Shown here: positions 33,296 through 41,711 of the stretch, piece after piece
Numbering within the stretch: the stretch's first letter is position 1
Layout: each line of letters starts with the position of its first letter
NCBI GenBank assembly: GCA_963666505.2
Contig: CAXXXL010000003.1
Span: 744,001 to 808,000, forward strand
From: JABGQS01 sp963666505
GTDB taxonomy: Bacteria > Bacillota > Clostridia > Christensenellales > SZUA-584
Reading direction: 5' to 3'
DNA length: 64,000 nt
The notes under the pieces: model-generated
What the model was told of the DNA's origin: nothing
What the model saw: the letters and a program-made list of their open reading frames with translations, nothing else
Databases searched by the model: none
Position numbers and translations under genes: made by a program

Positions 33296-33360
33296 GCACA
33301 AGCGCCATAAGCCTAAAGGCCAAAATTCGAAATCTTGGTTTAGAGAAGATTCAAAAGTAG
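33292..33360 (+). pseudogene. Scar: first codons of a deleted AbiEii-type toxin gene
   Basis: GGAGG precedes ATG 33292, then MSTSAISLKAKIRNLGLEKI and two more residues before TAG. The SLKAKIRNL opening is the usual N-terminus of AbiEii nucleotidyltransferase toxins, after which the homology stops. Together with the AbiEi end just upstream, this looks like a type IV toxin-antitoxin pair reduced by deletion to its junction. Confidence 0.45.
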
Positions 33361-33489
33361 CAGTAAGTTGCAATTAAAATAAAGAATAAATAAAAGTGAA
33401 ATTGCTAACATTTATATTTTAAATAGTGTATAATCCATTATGCATGCAAAAAAAAGATTTTTAAATGGGTTTGAGAAAGAGAGACAAAA

Positions 33490-34329
33490 ATGAAAAAAAA
33501 GATTTTTATCACATTACTGGTTACTATAATGACACTTGCTCTTGTATTAACCGGTTGCGCAAAGACAAATGTAGAAAACATAATTGAAGATATGGTTTCG
33601 GATATTGGTGACGCAGCAGAGGATATGCAGAACAATGAAAGCAACGATAGCAGCTCTGAAATAGTCGATGGTAGTTCTGACACGGTCGATACTGGCTCTG
33701 TCTCTACCGACTTGACTCCGGCAGCATCTTATGAGCGGTTTCTTGATGCAAAAACGGTCGGATACGACTCAATGACAGAGCGTTTAGAAGAAAGCTCAGA
33801 GCTTTTTATGACAGCTGGAATGCAGCTGCTTGCAATAGCGATGGTCGACCTTCAGGCTATAGATCTTGTATTTGTGAACGAGGATCCTGCAGCAGGTGAA
33901 GCAGCAGCTGATATGATGGGTAATAGTGACATTAGCATAAATTTTTCCGGTGAAAACTTTGGTGTTTCTTACACCAATGCAACTTCAGCGAAATACTCGT
34001 CCAGTGGTAAGTATGATGCTGCAAGCGATTCGATCACATGCGTTTGGACGAAGGACGGCGAAGAAACACTGATGCTTGAGTATGTCAAATACGGCAAAGG
34101 TTATGCAGCACAGTACTATATTACGGGCGACAGCGACGTTTCTATAATAAAGATAATTGTTGATGGCGATGACATCGCTATCGGTATGGGCGACGTGCAG
34201 GAAAGACCAGCCTCGATATACAAATCTGCTCCTGCAGACTTAACATTTGTAAACGATTGCGCTAGTGTTTATATAATTGTTGATGGACAGGGCACCAGTA
34301 TGGTTAATGGTGAAGAGACGCAATTCTAA
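33490..34329 (+). CDS. Lipoprotein, prophage cargo (279 aa)
   Basis: The signal peptide ends in a lipobox (VLTGC, Cys23). A Ser/Asp/Asn-rich acidic linker (NNESNDSSSEIVDGSSDT) spans roughly residues 45-75, then comes a 200-residue domain with regular beta-strands (SGKYDAASDSITCVW, EETLMLEYVKYGKGYAAQYY). It should be anchored outside the cell. No known family. It sits between the early and packaging modules next to the AbiE scar, is more AT-rich than its neighbours, and is not a typical phage gene, so it is best seen as a moron. Confidence 0.7.
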   Translation: MKKKIFITLLVTIMTLALVLTGCAKTNVENIIEDMVSDIGDAAEDMQNNESNDSSSEIVDGSSDTVDTGSVSTDLTPAASYERFLDAKTVGYDSMTERLEESSELFMTAGMQLLAIAMVDLQAIDLVFVNEDPAAGEAAADMMGNSDISINFSGENFGVSYTNATSAKYSSSGKYDAASDSITCVWTKDGEETLMLEYVKYGKGYAAQYYITGDSDVSIIKIIVDGDDIAIGMGDVQERPASIYKSAPADLTFVNDCASVYIIVDGQGTSMVNGEETQF

Positions 34330-34694
34330 TTTGCTGATTACAAACTGAAGATAAGGCGTCCTTGCTGAAAAGCTGTTGCATGTAAAAAGGGCGTCTTTTT
34401 TATTTATACGAAACTGGAAACGGATATTATTAACTATAAAGAATATCTTGTATCAAGTTTGCGTATTAGGATAGTTCCGTAGGAGAATTAAAGAAAGTTG
34501 TCTGTTTTGTCCGCCTAAGGTGCGTATAATGACAACATAAGAAAATTTAGCTGGGCCTTCACGGGGAAAACGGTGAAGGCTTTTGCTTTGCCCGCAAGGA
34601 GCCAATACGTGACAGAAGTACAGAATTGAGTTGCTATTCCATAGCTTTAGAGGCATATATGTAACTAACAAAAAAAGCAAAGGAGGCTACCCAA
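34330..34694. other. 365-base gap holding a terminator
   Basis: No gene is supported. The first part carries direct repeats of GGCGTC followed by T tracts but no clear stem. A good hairpin terminator lies at 34555-34580. The rest is AT-rich and leads to the AAAGGAGG site of the next gene. Confidence 0.4.
34555..34588 (+). terminator. Rho-independent terminator
   Basis: GCCTTCAC (34555-34562) and GTGAAGGC (34573-34580) form a perfect stem with a 10-base loop, followed by TTTTGCTT. It separates the cargo lipoprotein and early genes from the packaging operon. Confidence 0.65.
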
Positions 34695-35189
34695 ATGATA
34701 ATACACTATGATGTAAAAGGCGCTGAACGAAAATCACTGGCAGGCGCGGTCAGCGACGAATCCGATACCCTGACCATCGAGATGCCGCTGGAAGGCTTCA
34801 CCGAAGAAAACATCGCAAACCTGGAGAAACTCATCGCCAGCAAGGCGGGGTTTATCAAGAAGGCAATAGGTACGGATGAGCTACCCGTTGAACGAACAGA
34901 CACGACGCTGCGTTTTTCCTGGTTCCCTTTCGAGGCGTCCGGTGAAGAAGTCAAAGCCTACACCCGTTTCGTCTCCGCACTGTGTGCTGCAGCCAAAACG
35001 ATGAAGCGAGTAACCGCAAGAGAGAAGGCAGTAGAGAACGAGAAGTTCGCCTTCCGGGTGTTCCTTATACGACTGGGTTTTATCGGTGACGAGTACAAAT
35101 CAGCAAGGAAAGTGCTTCTTTCAAAACTGACAGGAAGCTCTGCTTACAAGAATGGCACCTGCAGAGCAAAGGAGGTGGACCGCGGATGA
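34695..35189 (+). CDS. Phage hypothetical protein (164 aa)
   Basis: AAAGGAGG precedes ATG 34695. The first half is strand-rich (IIHYDVKGAERKSLAGAV, LTIEMPLEGFTEENIANLEKL), and the second half helical and basic, ending FRVFLIRLGFIGDEYKSARK with a LTGSSAYKNG tail. This layout recurs in clostridial phages between the DUF1492 regulator and DUF4314/HNH genes, sometimes labelled virulence-related. I know no experimentally supported function. It overlaps the DUF4314 gene by four bases. Confidence 0.65.
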   Translation: MIIHYDVKGAERKSLAGAVSDESDTLTIEMPLEGFTEENIANLEKLIASKAGFIKKAIGTDELPVERTDTTLRFSWFPFEASGEEVKAYTRFVSALCAAAKTMKRVTAREKAVENEKFAFRVFLIRLGFIGDEYKSARKVLLSKLTGSSAYKNGTCRAKEVDRG

Positions 35190-35416
35190 ATAGGTTTCCT
35201 ACAAAACAGGAGCTCGAGCGACTTCGTAAGCAATACCCGAAGGGAACACGCGTGGAACTGGTACGGATGAATGATCCGTACTCCAAGCTGAAGCCCGGTG
35301 ATCTGGGGACCATAGATTTTATAGACGATGCGGGAACTCTTTTCTGCATCTGGAGCAACGGATCCTCCCTGGGAGTGGTTTTCGGTGAAGACGAATGCCG
35401 GAAGATAGAGGACTGA
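35186..35416 (+). CDS. DUF4314 protein (76 aa)
   Basis: A short protein made of one SH3-like barrel: RVELVRMNDPYSKLKPGDLG, TIDFIDDAGTLFCIWSNGSS and LGVVFGEDEC, the DUF4314 pattern. It is common in Gram-positive phages and conjugative elements. Biochemical role unknown. ATGA overlap with the upstream gene. Confidence 0.82.
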   Translation: MNRFPTKQELERLRKQYPKGTRVELVRMNDPYSKLKPGDLGTIDFIDDAGTLFCIWSNGSSLGVVFGEDECRKIED

Positions 35417-35438
35417 CAGCATTAACAAAGGAGATCCC

Positions 35439-35828
35439 ATGAGGATACGGCGACCCTGCAGCCACATAGGCTGTCACGCACTGACGACCAACCGGTACTG
35501 TGACGAGCACGCGGAACTGCACGCGTCACAGCGTCAGCAGCGTGTTCAGCAGAGCAATCGCGAATACAACAAGCGCCGGCCGGAGTATCACAGCCTCTAC
35601 AACTGCGCACAATGGCGCAGACTCCGGCTGAGTCAACTCTCGCAGCACCCCTGGTGCGCCGAGTGCCTTCGCTACGGCGTCAGGAAAATAGCACAGGAGG
35701 CAGACCACATTGTTCCTCACCGAGGAGACAGGATATTGTTCTATGACAGCGATGACCTTCAGAGCTTATGCGCATCGTGCCATAGCCGAAAAACAGTGAA
35801 GGAAAGGTCCCATCCCCCCGGCAAATAA
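35439..35828 (+). CDS. Phage HNH endonuclease
   Basis: 129 residues, ATG 35439 after AAAGGAG. Four zinc-binding cysteines (CAEC at 73-76 and CASC at 111-114) frame the HNH core EADHIVPHRG (His90), DDLQSLC and His115 (CHSRK). HNH enzymes located just before the terminase are known to assist terminase cutting in HK97-like phages. Context and motifs agree. Confidence 0.9.
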   Translation: MRIRRPCSHIGCHALTTNRYCDEHAELHASQRQQRVQQSNREYNKRRPEYHSLYNCAQWRRLRLSQLSQHPWCAECLRYGVRKIAQEADHIVPHRGDRILFYDSDDLQSLCASCHSRKTVKERSHPPGK

Positions 35829-36041
35829 TTTTTTCACAGGGGGGCGCAAAGCGTGCGGGGTTCTCGCGTGTGAAAAAATTTCCCAAAAATAAAATAAGAC
35901 CAAAAAGCTAAAAACCCAGTGTTTAAGCGGGTTTTTAGCCATAAAAAGACGCGAAAAAGTGCTTAAAAATGCACAAAAAACGCGTTTTTTTAATGCTTAA
36001 ATTTACAAAACGGTTAAAGAATTCACAGAAGGATGGGCAAT
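35829..36041. other. AT-rich gap before the methyltransferase gene
   Basis: About 210 bases without a gene. It contains one strong hairpin (35907-35939) and runs of A on both sides. No promoter that I would defend. Confidence 0.4.
35907..35939. terminator. Long hairpin between HNH and methyltransferase genes
   Basis: GCTAAAAACCC (35907-35917) pairs perfectly with GGGTTTTTAGC (35929-35939), loop of 11. On the minus strand it is followed by a TTTTT run; on the plus strand there is none, so efficiency for phage transcription is uncertain. Confidence 0.5.
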
Positions 36042-37271
36042 ATGGATATACAGAAAATCTCGATAGAGAAGATAAAGCACGCAGAGTACAACCCTAGAAA
36101 AGATCTTAAGCCCGGGGACGCGGAATATGAAAAGCTCAAGCGCTCCATTGACGAGTTCGGGTATGTAGAACCCATCATATGGAACGAGCGCACGGGGAAT
36201 ATTGTAGGCGGACACCAGAGGTTCAAGGTGCTTATGGCACAGGGCGAGCCGGCGATTGAATGCGTTGTTGTAGACATGGATGAGCAAAAAGAAAAGGCAC
36301 TCAACGTCGCGTTGAACAAGATCAATGGCGACTGGGATGATGACAAACTGGCAGCGCTGTTCACCGGACTTAGTGCCGATGCATTTGATCTGTCGCTTAC
36401 CGGTTTCGATGCTGAAGAAATCGATGCTCTGTTCAAGGACAGCCTGACGGACGGCATCAAAGAAGACGACTTCGACGTTGACGCCGAGCTAAGCAAGCCC
36501 GCCGTTTCACGTTTAGGCGACGTATGGCTGCTGGGAAGGCATCGTCTGGTGTGCGGAGACAGCACAAAGGCAGAAACCTTTGACGCTTTGATGGACGGAA
36601 GGAAAGCCAACCTTGTGGTTACTGATCCACCTTACAACGTCAACTATCAAAGCGACGCCGGCAAAATTCAAAACGACAACATGAAAGACGGTGACTTCTA
36701 CACTTTCCTGCTTGCTTCATTCACCAATACCGAACGGGCCATGGAGCAGGACGCCAGCATCTATATGTTCCATGCTGACACCGAAGGTTTGAACTTTCGC
36801 AAGGCTTTCACCGAGGCAGGCTTTTATCTGTCCGGCACCTGCATCTGGAAGAAGCAGAGCCTGGTGCTAGGAAGAAGCCCGTACCAGTGGCAGCACGAAC
36901 CGGTGTTGTTTGGCTGGAAACTTAAAGGGAAACACAACTGGTACGCAGACCGCAAGCAGACCACCATTTGGGAGTTTGACAGGCCCGGCAAGAACACGGT
37001 TCATCCAACAATGAAACCGGTCAATCTTGTTGCATACCCGATCATGAACTCTAGTATGGCCAACTGCATTGTGCTCGACCCCTTCGGAGGTAGCGGTTCA
37101 ACATTGGTCGCATGTGAGCAGACCAACAGGATCTGCTTCACCATTGAACTGGACGAGAAATATTGCGACGTAATAGTCAATCGATACAAGGAGCAAGTTG
37201 AAAACGACAGTGAGATATTCCTGCTGCGCGACGGAGTTCAAAAATCGTATGCCGAGGCAGTAGGCAAATAA
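36042..37271 (+). CDS. Orphan ParB-domain DNA methyltransferase
   Basis: About 409 residues. ATG 36042 is chosen over 36033 because AAGGA sits eight bases before it. The N-terminal ParB/sulfiredoxin-like domain has ISIEKIKHAEYNPRK and IVGGHQRFKVL. The C-terminal methylase has motif IV DPPY (195-198) and, downstream, motif I DPFGGSGST (346-354); this order is that of beta-class amino-methyltransferases. DPPY suggests adenine N6 methylation. No matching nuclease gene adjoins it. It may protect phage DNA from host restriction, which is relevant beside the island here. Confidence 0.88.
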   Translation: MDIQKISIEKIKHAEYNPRKDLKPGDAEYEKLKRSIDEFGYVEPIIWNERTGNIVGGHQRFKVLMAQGEPAIECVVVDMDEQKEKALNVALNKINGDWDDDKLAALFTGLSADAFDLSLTGFDAEEIDALFKDSLTDGIKEDDFDVDAELSKPAVSRLGDVWLLGRHRLVCGDSTKAETFDALMDGRKANLVVTDPPYNVNYQSDAGKIQNDNMKDGDFYTFLLASFTNTERAMEQDASIYMFHADTEGLNFRKAFTEAGFYLSGTCIWKKQSLVLGRSPYQWQHEPVLFGWKLKGKHNWYADRKQTTIWEFDRPGKNTVHPTMKPVNLVAYPIMNSSMANCIVLDPFGGSGSTLVACEQTNRICFTIELDEKYCDVIVNRYKEQVENDSEIFLLRDGVQKSYAEAVGK

Positions 37272-37278
37272 AACAGAG

Positions 37279-37315
37279 GCAACAAGGGAAGCTTACAAGG
37301 CTTCTTTTTTTGTTG
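37279..37315 (+). terminator. Rho-independent terminator after methyltransferase
   Basis: Inner stem GAAGC/GCTTC followed by seven T residues; outer bases GCAACAA and TTGTTGC extend the stem across the T run. It lies between the methylase and the small terminase gene. Confidence 0.65.
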
Positions 37316-37334
37316 CAAACCAGGGGGTGAGACT

Positions 37335-37841
37335 ATGAAAGGAAGGCCGGTTACGCCGCTGCCGATGAACAAGCACCACTTCACGGCTGCTGAGCGGCAG
37401 CAGCGACAAAAAGCGGAAGGCAGGCTTGCGGGTGCGACTGACAAAGTGCGGCCACCCACCTGGCTGGATAAAACCGCAAAAAAAGAATTTAAGCGGCTTG
37501 CGGTTGAGTTGATAAAACAGAATATCATATGCAACATTGATGTCGGCGGCCTGGCGATCGCCTGCGACGCATATAGTAAATACATCCTCGCAGCCCAAGC
37601 GCTTACCGCTTCCACAATCAACGCGCAGGTGATCCGAACCGTTGGTAACAGCCAGACCAAAGAAACAACAACGATAAAGAAAAACCCGCTGAACGCCGTC
37701 GAGAAGTTCGCAGTTATCTACCGCCAGTACTGCGCGGAATACGGGCTGACGCCTGCTGCCAGGATAAGAATCTCTGCGCGCCTTATTGAGGAAAAACAAC
37801 GCGACGATTCAGGGTTTGATATGTTTGGTGATAGTGGTTGA
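37335..37841 (+). CDS. Terminase small subunit, P27 family
   Basis: 168 residues. The basic N-terminus (MKGRPVTPLPMNKHHFT) is followed by a helical domain with PPTWLDKTAKKEFKRLAVEL and NPLNAVEKFAVIYRQYCAEY, then GLTPAARIRI, all features of P27-family small terminases. It recognises phage DNA to begin packaging. GGGGG-type site upstream of ATG 37335. The stop overlaps the TTG start of the large subunit. Confidence 0.88.
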   Translation: MKGRPVTPLPMNKHHFTAAERQQRQKAEGRLAGATDKVRPPTWLDKTAKKEFKRLAVELIKQNIICNIDVGGLAIACDAYSKYILAAQALTASTINAQVIRTVGNSQTKETTTIKKNPLNAVEKFAVIYRQYCAEYGLTPAARIRISARLIEEKQRDDSGFDMFGDSG

Positions 37842-39595
37842 AACACATCACGCAGGTGTACGCCGAGCAGGTAACCAGCGGGGCCGTGCTCGCCTGCAAG
37901 TGGGAAGTATTAGCATGCAGACGACATCTTGCCGATTTGAAAAGGGTAGAAGATTCTGAGTTCCCGTACGTCTTTGATGAGACAAGAGCAGATCGGATAT
38001 ATAGATGGTACCAATACTGCAGGCATGTGCGCGGACCTTTCTCAGGGCAGCCGATTGAGCTGCTTGATTGGCAGAAGTTCGATCATGGTGTGCTGTACGG
38101 CTGGGTGCATAAGGACAGTGGCAAACGACGTTTCAGGAAAGCCTTTCATATGCGCGCCCGCGGCAACGTTAAGTCTACGGAGAACAGCGCGAAGTGCAAC
38201 TATCACATGTGCGCTGACGCAATCTACCCGCCCGGCCAGCCTGATACGGCAGTATATGAATCAATGCCGGAGGTTGAGTGCGCGGCTGTGGACCGGGGCC
38301 AGGCACGACGCGTGTGGAACGACGCAAGGGAAATGGGCGAAAAAAGCCCTGACATTTTACGGCGCCTGACCATAAAGAAAACTTACATTGAGCACAACTC
38401 GCGCGGAGGGTTCCTGCGCCCCATATCAAAAGACACCAAGAACAAAGACGGCGGCGCACCTTGCTACGTGTCAATGGACGAGTACCACGCGCATTCGACC
38501 AGCGAGATCCACGACCGCATGATGTCAAGCTTCGGCAAACGGTCTCAGTCGCTCATGGACATAATCTCCACCGCAGGCGATAACGCCATAAACAACCCGT
38601 GCAAACGCGAATACGATCTTTGCGTCAAAATCTTAAGCGGCGAGATACCGGCTGAAGACTACTTCATCATGATCCGCCAGCTTGACGAAGGCGACGATCC
38701 TCATGACGAATCGCTCTGGCTAAAAGCCAACCCCATCTTAAGGGTGGACAACGCTTACTCAAAGGAACTTTACGCGGCTATTAAAAGCGACCACGACATC
38801 GCATATGCTTCTAACGACGCTGAGAAGATTCGTGAGTTTCTGACCCGCAGAGGCGACCTCTGGCAGGCCAGCGCGCAAAACAAATATATGACCGGATGCA
38901 TGGACAAACTCAAAGAGCTGTTCATACCGCATGACGAGTTTTGTGAACTGGTTAAAAACAAGTCTGCATACAACGGCCTCGACTTATCCAAGACCATTGA
39001 CCTAACAGGCGTTGCGCATGCGTTCCGGGTAGACCATCCGAAATACAAGTATGCTGTCACGTCCCACGGGTTCATCCCGGAAGAGCGCGCCGAGCAGCAC
39101 GAGCAGTCCGACAGGGTACCCTATCGTATGTGGGGCAATGCCGGGCATGTAACTCTGACACCAGGCAGCGTTGTGGATTACGGGTACATAGAGTCATACA
39201 TAGAAGACAAGGAAACTGAGCAGGGCTGGAAAATCGAAGAGCTGTGCTACGACCCGTACAACGCTGAATATTTCACTCAGCGGATGGAGCTTAATGGCTA
39301 CACGCGCGTGGAAATAAGGCAGGGAGTTCAGACGCTTTCCGAGCCGACCAAGAAACTGCGAGAGCTTATACTTCAGGGCGAGATCGTGTTTGAAGAAAAC
39401 CCGTGCTTGCTGTGGTGTTTCTCTAACGCAGTCGAAGTAACAGACAACAATGGCAACATCAAGCTGAGCAAGAAGCACAAAGACGACAGCCAGCGTATAG
39501 ACCTGCTGTCCGCGGCAATCAACTCGCTGGTGCGGGCACTGGCGGTAGAAGATGACGTCAACAAATACATCATGTCGGAGGAGTTTTCCTTATGA
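37838..39595 (+). CDS. Terminase large subunit
   Basis: 585 residues from TTG 37838, which overlaps the small-subunit stop (TTGA) and has no strong ribosome binding site of its own, so it is likely translated by coupling. The ATPase has a degenerate Walker A (RARGNVKST, 106-114) and Walker B YVSMDEYHAH (210-219). The C-terminal nuclease includes YNGLDLSKTIDLTGVA with the first catalytic Asp and DSQRIDLLSAAINS near the end. It pumps and cuts DNA into proheads. Confidence 0.93.
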   Translation: MKHITQVYAEQVTSGAVLACKWEVLACRRHLADLKRVEDSEFPYVFDETRADRIYRWYQYCRHVRGPFSGQPIELLDWQKFDHGVLYGWVHKDSGKRRFRKAFHMRARGNVKSTENSAKCNYHMCADAIYPPGQPDTAVYESMPEVECAAVDRGQARRVWNDAREMGEKSPDILRRLTIKKTYIEHNSRGGFLRPISKDTKNKDGGAPCYVSMDEYHAHSTSEIHDRMMSSFGKRSQSLMDIISTAGDNAINNPCKREYDLCVKILSGEIPAEDYFIMIRQLDEGDDPHDESLWLKANPILRVDNAYSKELYAAIKSDHDIAYASNDAEKIREFLTRRGDLWQASAQNKYMTGCMDKLKELFIPHDEFCELVKNKSAYNGLDLSKTIDLTGVAHAFRVDHPKYKYAVTSHGFIPEERAEQHEQSDRVPYRMWGNAGHVTLTPGSVVDYGYIESYIEDKETEQGWKIEELCYDPYNAEYFTQRMELNGYTRVEIRQGVQTLSEPTKKLRELILQGEIVFEENPCLLWCFSNAVEVTDNNGNIKLSKKHKDDSQRIDLLSAAINSLVRALAVEDDVNKYIMSEEFSL

Positions 39596-39771
39596 AAAAA
39601 CAAAAGTTCATTTTACCGGGCGTGGTGAAATACATGGACGACATAATGATGAGCCTTGGCATTGGTTTTCTGGCCGCTGCCGGGTTTGTGATACACATGG
39701 CGTTGGGGCTGGCGGTGCTGGGCGTTGGCTGTGTTGGCTACGCTATATTTATTAGTCTGGGGAGGCATTGA
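39592..39771 (+). CDS. Small two-span membrane protein between terminase and portal (59 aa)
   Basis: ATG 39592 lies within the stop region of the terminase gene, after GGAGGAG. MKKQKFILPGVVKYMDD is followed by two hydrophobic segments (about 20-38 and 40-55) and SLGRH. It ends two bases before the portal start. Tiny membrane proteins in this place occur in several clostridial phages; function unknown. Confidence 0.65.
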   Translation: MKKQKFILPGVVKYMDDIMMSLGIGFLAAAGFVIHMALGLAVLGVGCVGYAIFISLGRH

Positions 39772-39772
39772 T

Positions 39773-40996
39773 ATGATATTCGGTCGGGCGGTCAGCCGCT
39801 TGCGCAATGAAACGGTGCTGACACTGCAATCAACAGACGGCTGGCTGAGTAGCGCGTTGTCGTCGGGTCAGTCTGTAAGCCGCGATAGCGCAATGCGTCT
39901 CTCAGCATATTTCGGCGCCTGCCGTGTGCTCTCTGACTCCATGGGCAAGCTGCCCATACATGTATTTCGGGATACGGGAAAAGGCAAGAAGCATGTAACG
40001 GACCACCCTCTTAATTACCTGCTGAACACACGCCCTAACGCGCGCATGAGCCCGTTCATGATGAAGAAGGTCACGGAACTATCCGCGCTGAACCACGGGC
40101 TCGGGCTCATATATGTGGGCGGCGCGAACTCAGGCAGGATTAACGAGCTGCTGCCGCTGCCGGGCTGGCTCACTACGCCCTACCGGCACAGCGACGGTTC
40201 AATATGGTACATAGTGCAGCTCGAAACAGGAGAAATGCGCAAATTCAGCATTGACGAAGTGTGCGTTCTCCCCTACTTAAGTTACGACGGGTACACCGGC
40301 CTGTCACTGCTGTCTGCCGCTCGTGAAGCGCTGGGCACAGACCAGGCGGCACAAGGGTATGCAGGCAAGTTCTACGCCAACGGTGCAAGACCAATTGGTG
40401 TAATCGAAGCGCCAAACAAAGCCGATGAAGCTTCAAAGACAAAGATCAGGGAGTCGTTTGAGCGACTGAACGCCGGTATAGACAACGCGTTTCGGGTGGC
40501 TATATTTGACATGGGCATGAAATATACCCAGCTGTCGCTCGGACAGAAGGACGCACAGTTCATTGAGTCGCGTCAGTTCACGGTAGAGGAAATGAGCCGG
40601 TTCAGCGGGGTACCGTTGTTCAAGCTGGCCGCGGGCAAACAAGCATATAACTCCAACGAGCAACAAGGGATTGAATATGTGGTGAACACACTGCAGCCCA
40701 TTGTAACGCAGTGGGAGCAGGAGATGACCTACAAGCTGTTCACCGCTTCAGAGATAGCGAAAGGCTACTATCTCAAAATCAACATGGCGGCAGAGATGCG
40801 TGGTGACAACGCGGCCCGTGCTGCTTACTACGAAAAAATGGAATCTTTCGGGATCTACAATGTCGACGAATGCAGAGGACTCGAAGACCTGCCCCCACTC
40901 CCGAACAACGCAGGGCAAACACACTTTATTACAAGGAATCTTATGCCGCTGGAGCAAGCGGCGAAAGGAGCTGATCCAAATGCAGGACAAACCTAA
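39773..40996 (+). CDS. Portal protein, HK97 family
   Basis: About 407 residues from ATG 39773, preceded by GGGGAGG inside the end of the small membrane gene. Recognisable signatures are RLSAYFGACRVLSDSMGKLP, PLNYLLNTRPN, and the C-terminal FTVEEMSRFSGVPLFKL. The dodecameric portal is the DNA gate and head-tail vertex. Its end overlaps the protease gene by 17 bases, the usual HK97 order terminase-portal-protease-capsid. Confidence 0.93.
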   Translation: MIFGRAVSRLRNETVLTLQSTDGWLSSALSSGQSVSRDSAMRLSAYFGACRVLSDSMGKLPIHVFRDTGKGKKHVTDHPLNYLLNTRPNARMSPFMMKKVTELSALNHGLGLIYVGGANSGRINELLPLPGWLTTPYRHSDGSIWYIVQLETGEMRKFSIDEVCVLPYLSYDGYTGLSLLSAAREALGTDQAAQGYAGKFYANGARPIGVIEAPNKADEASKTKIRESFERLNAGIDNAFRVAIFDMGMKYTQLSLGQKDAQFIESRQFTVEEMSRFSGVPLFKLAAGKQAYNSNEQQGIEYVVNTLQPIVTQWEQEMTYKLFTASEIAKGYYLKINMAAEMRGDNAARAAYYEKMESFGIYNVDECRGLEDLPPLPNNAGQTHFITRNLMPLEQAAKGADPNAGQT

Positions 40997-41693
40997 AGCG
41001 GGCAGTAAATTCTGGACCTTCATAAAAGACGCGGCTCAGCCTGAAGAAGCTGAGCTTTTTTTATGGGGTCCAATCTCAAACGAATCCTGGTGGGGTGATG
41101 AAGTCACTCCGAAACAGTTCGCGGACGATTTAAAAGCGCTGGGTGACGTGAAAAACATAACCGTTCGCATTAATTCGCCGGGTGGCGACGTGTTCGCAGC
41201 GATTGCCATCAGCGGAGTGCTGCGTGACCATGTGGCATCTGTTATAGCACAGGTAGATGGGCTCTGTGCGTCTGCTGCAACCATCGTAATGTGCAACGCT
41301 GACCTTGTGACTGTGTCAGCGAGTTCGCTTATCATGATCCACGACCCATGGAGCGCAGCACTAGGCACAGCGGAGGACATGGACAAGATGGCCGAGGTGC
41401 TGCGCAAATGCAAGGACAGCATTATTGAAGCTTACAAAGTTAAAACGGGCCTGGGTTACGAAGAACTTTCCGAGATGATGAAATTCGAAACTTGGATGAG
41501 CGGCCGTGAGGCAGTGGACAAGAAGTTTGCGGATGAGCTGATCGGCGAAGAACCCATAGGCGCAACTACAAACGCCGTAGCATACCACCCGGGCGTTGTT
41601 TTTGCTTCGCTTCGTGCGAAGATGAACCCCGAACCGGAAGAACAATCCGAGATAGACAGGCTGCGGGTAGAGCTCGAGCTGTTGTCACAATAA
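40980..41693 (+). CDS. ClpP-like prohead protease
   Basis: 237 residues from ATG 40980 after AAAGGAG. The ClpP fold is shown by INSPGGDVFAA, catalytic Ser98 (LCASAATIV) and His121 (IMIHDPW). The C-terminal charged tail (PEPEEQSEIDRLRVELELL) probably serves as scaffold. It trims the capsid protein delta domain during maturation. A terminator-like hairpin lies inside codons 19-28. Confidence 0.92.
   Translation: MQDKPKAGSKFWTFIKDAAQPEEAELFLWGPISNESWWGDEVTPKQFADDLKALGDVKNITVRINSPGGDVFAAIAISGVLRDHVASVIAQVDGLCASAATIVMCNADLVTVSASSLIMIHDPWSAALGTAEDMDKMAEVLRKCKDSIIEAYKVKTGLGYEELSEMMKFETWMSGREAVDKKFADELIGEEPIGATTNAVAYHPGVVFASLRAKMNPEPEEQSEIDRLRVELELLSQ
41034..41062 (+). terminator. Terminator-like hairpin inside the protease gene
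   Basis: GCTCAGC (41034-41040), an 8-base loop, GCTGAGC (41049-41055), then seven T residues (41056-41062). This is a textbook intrinsic terminator in the sense direction, although it lies within codons of the protease. It might lower downstream transcription or be neutral during coupled translation. Confidence 0.5.
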
Positions 41694-41711
41694 AAAAAGG
41701 AGAATGTCAAT

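Noticed and set aside
36023..36610. Long minus-strand open frame (195 codons) opposite the methylase gene
   Set aside because: It mirrors codon bias of the real gene, is Ser-rich and has no ribosome binding site. The same holds for many other antisense frames, for example 41036-41422 and 43337-43678.
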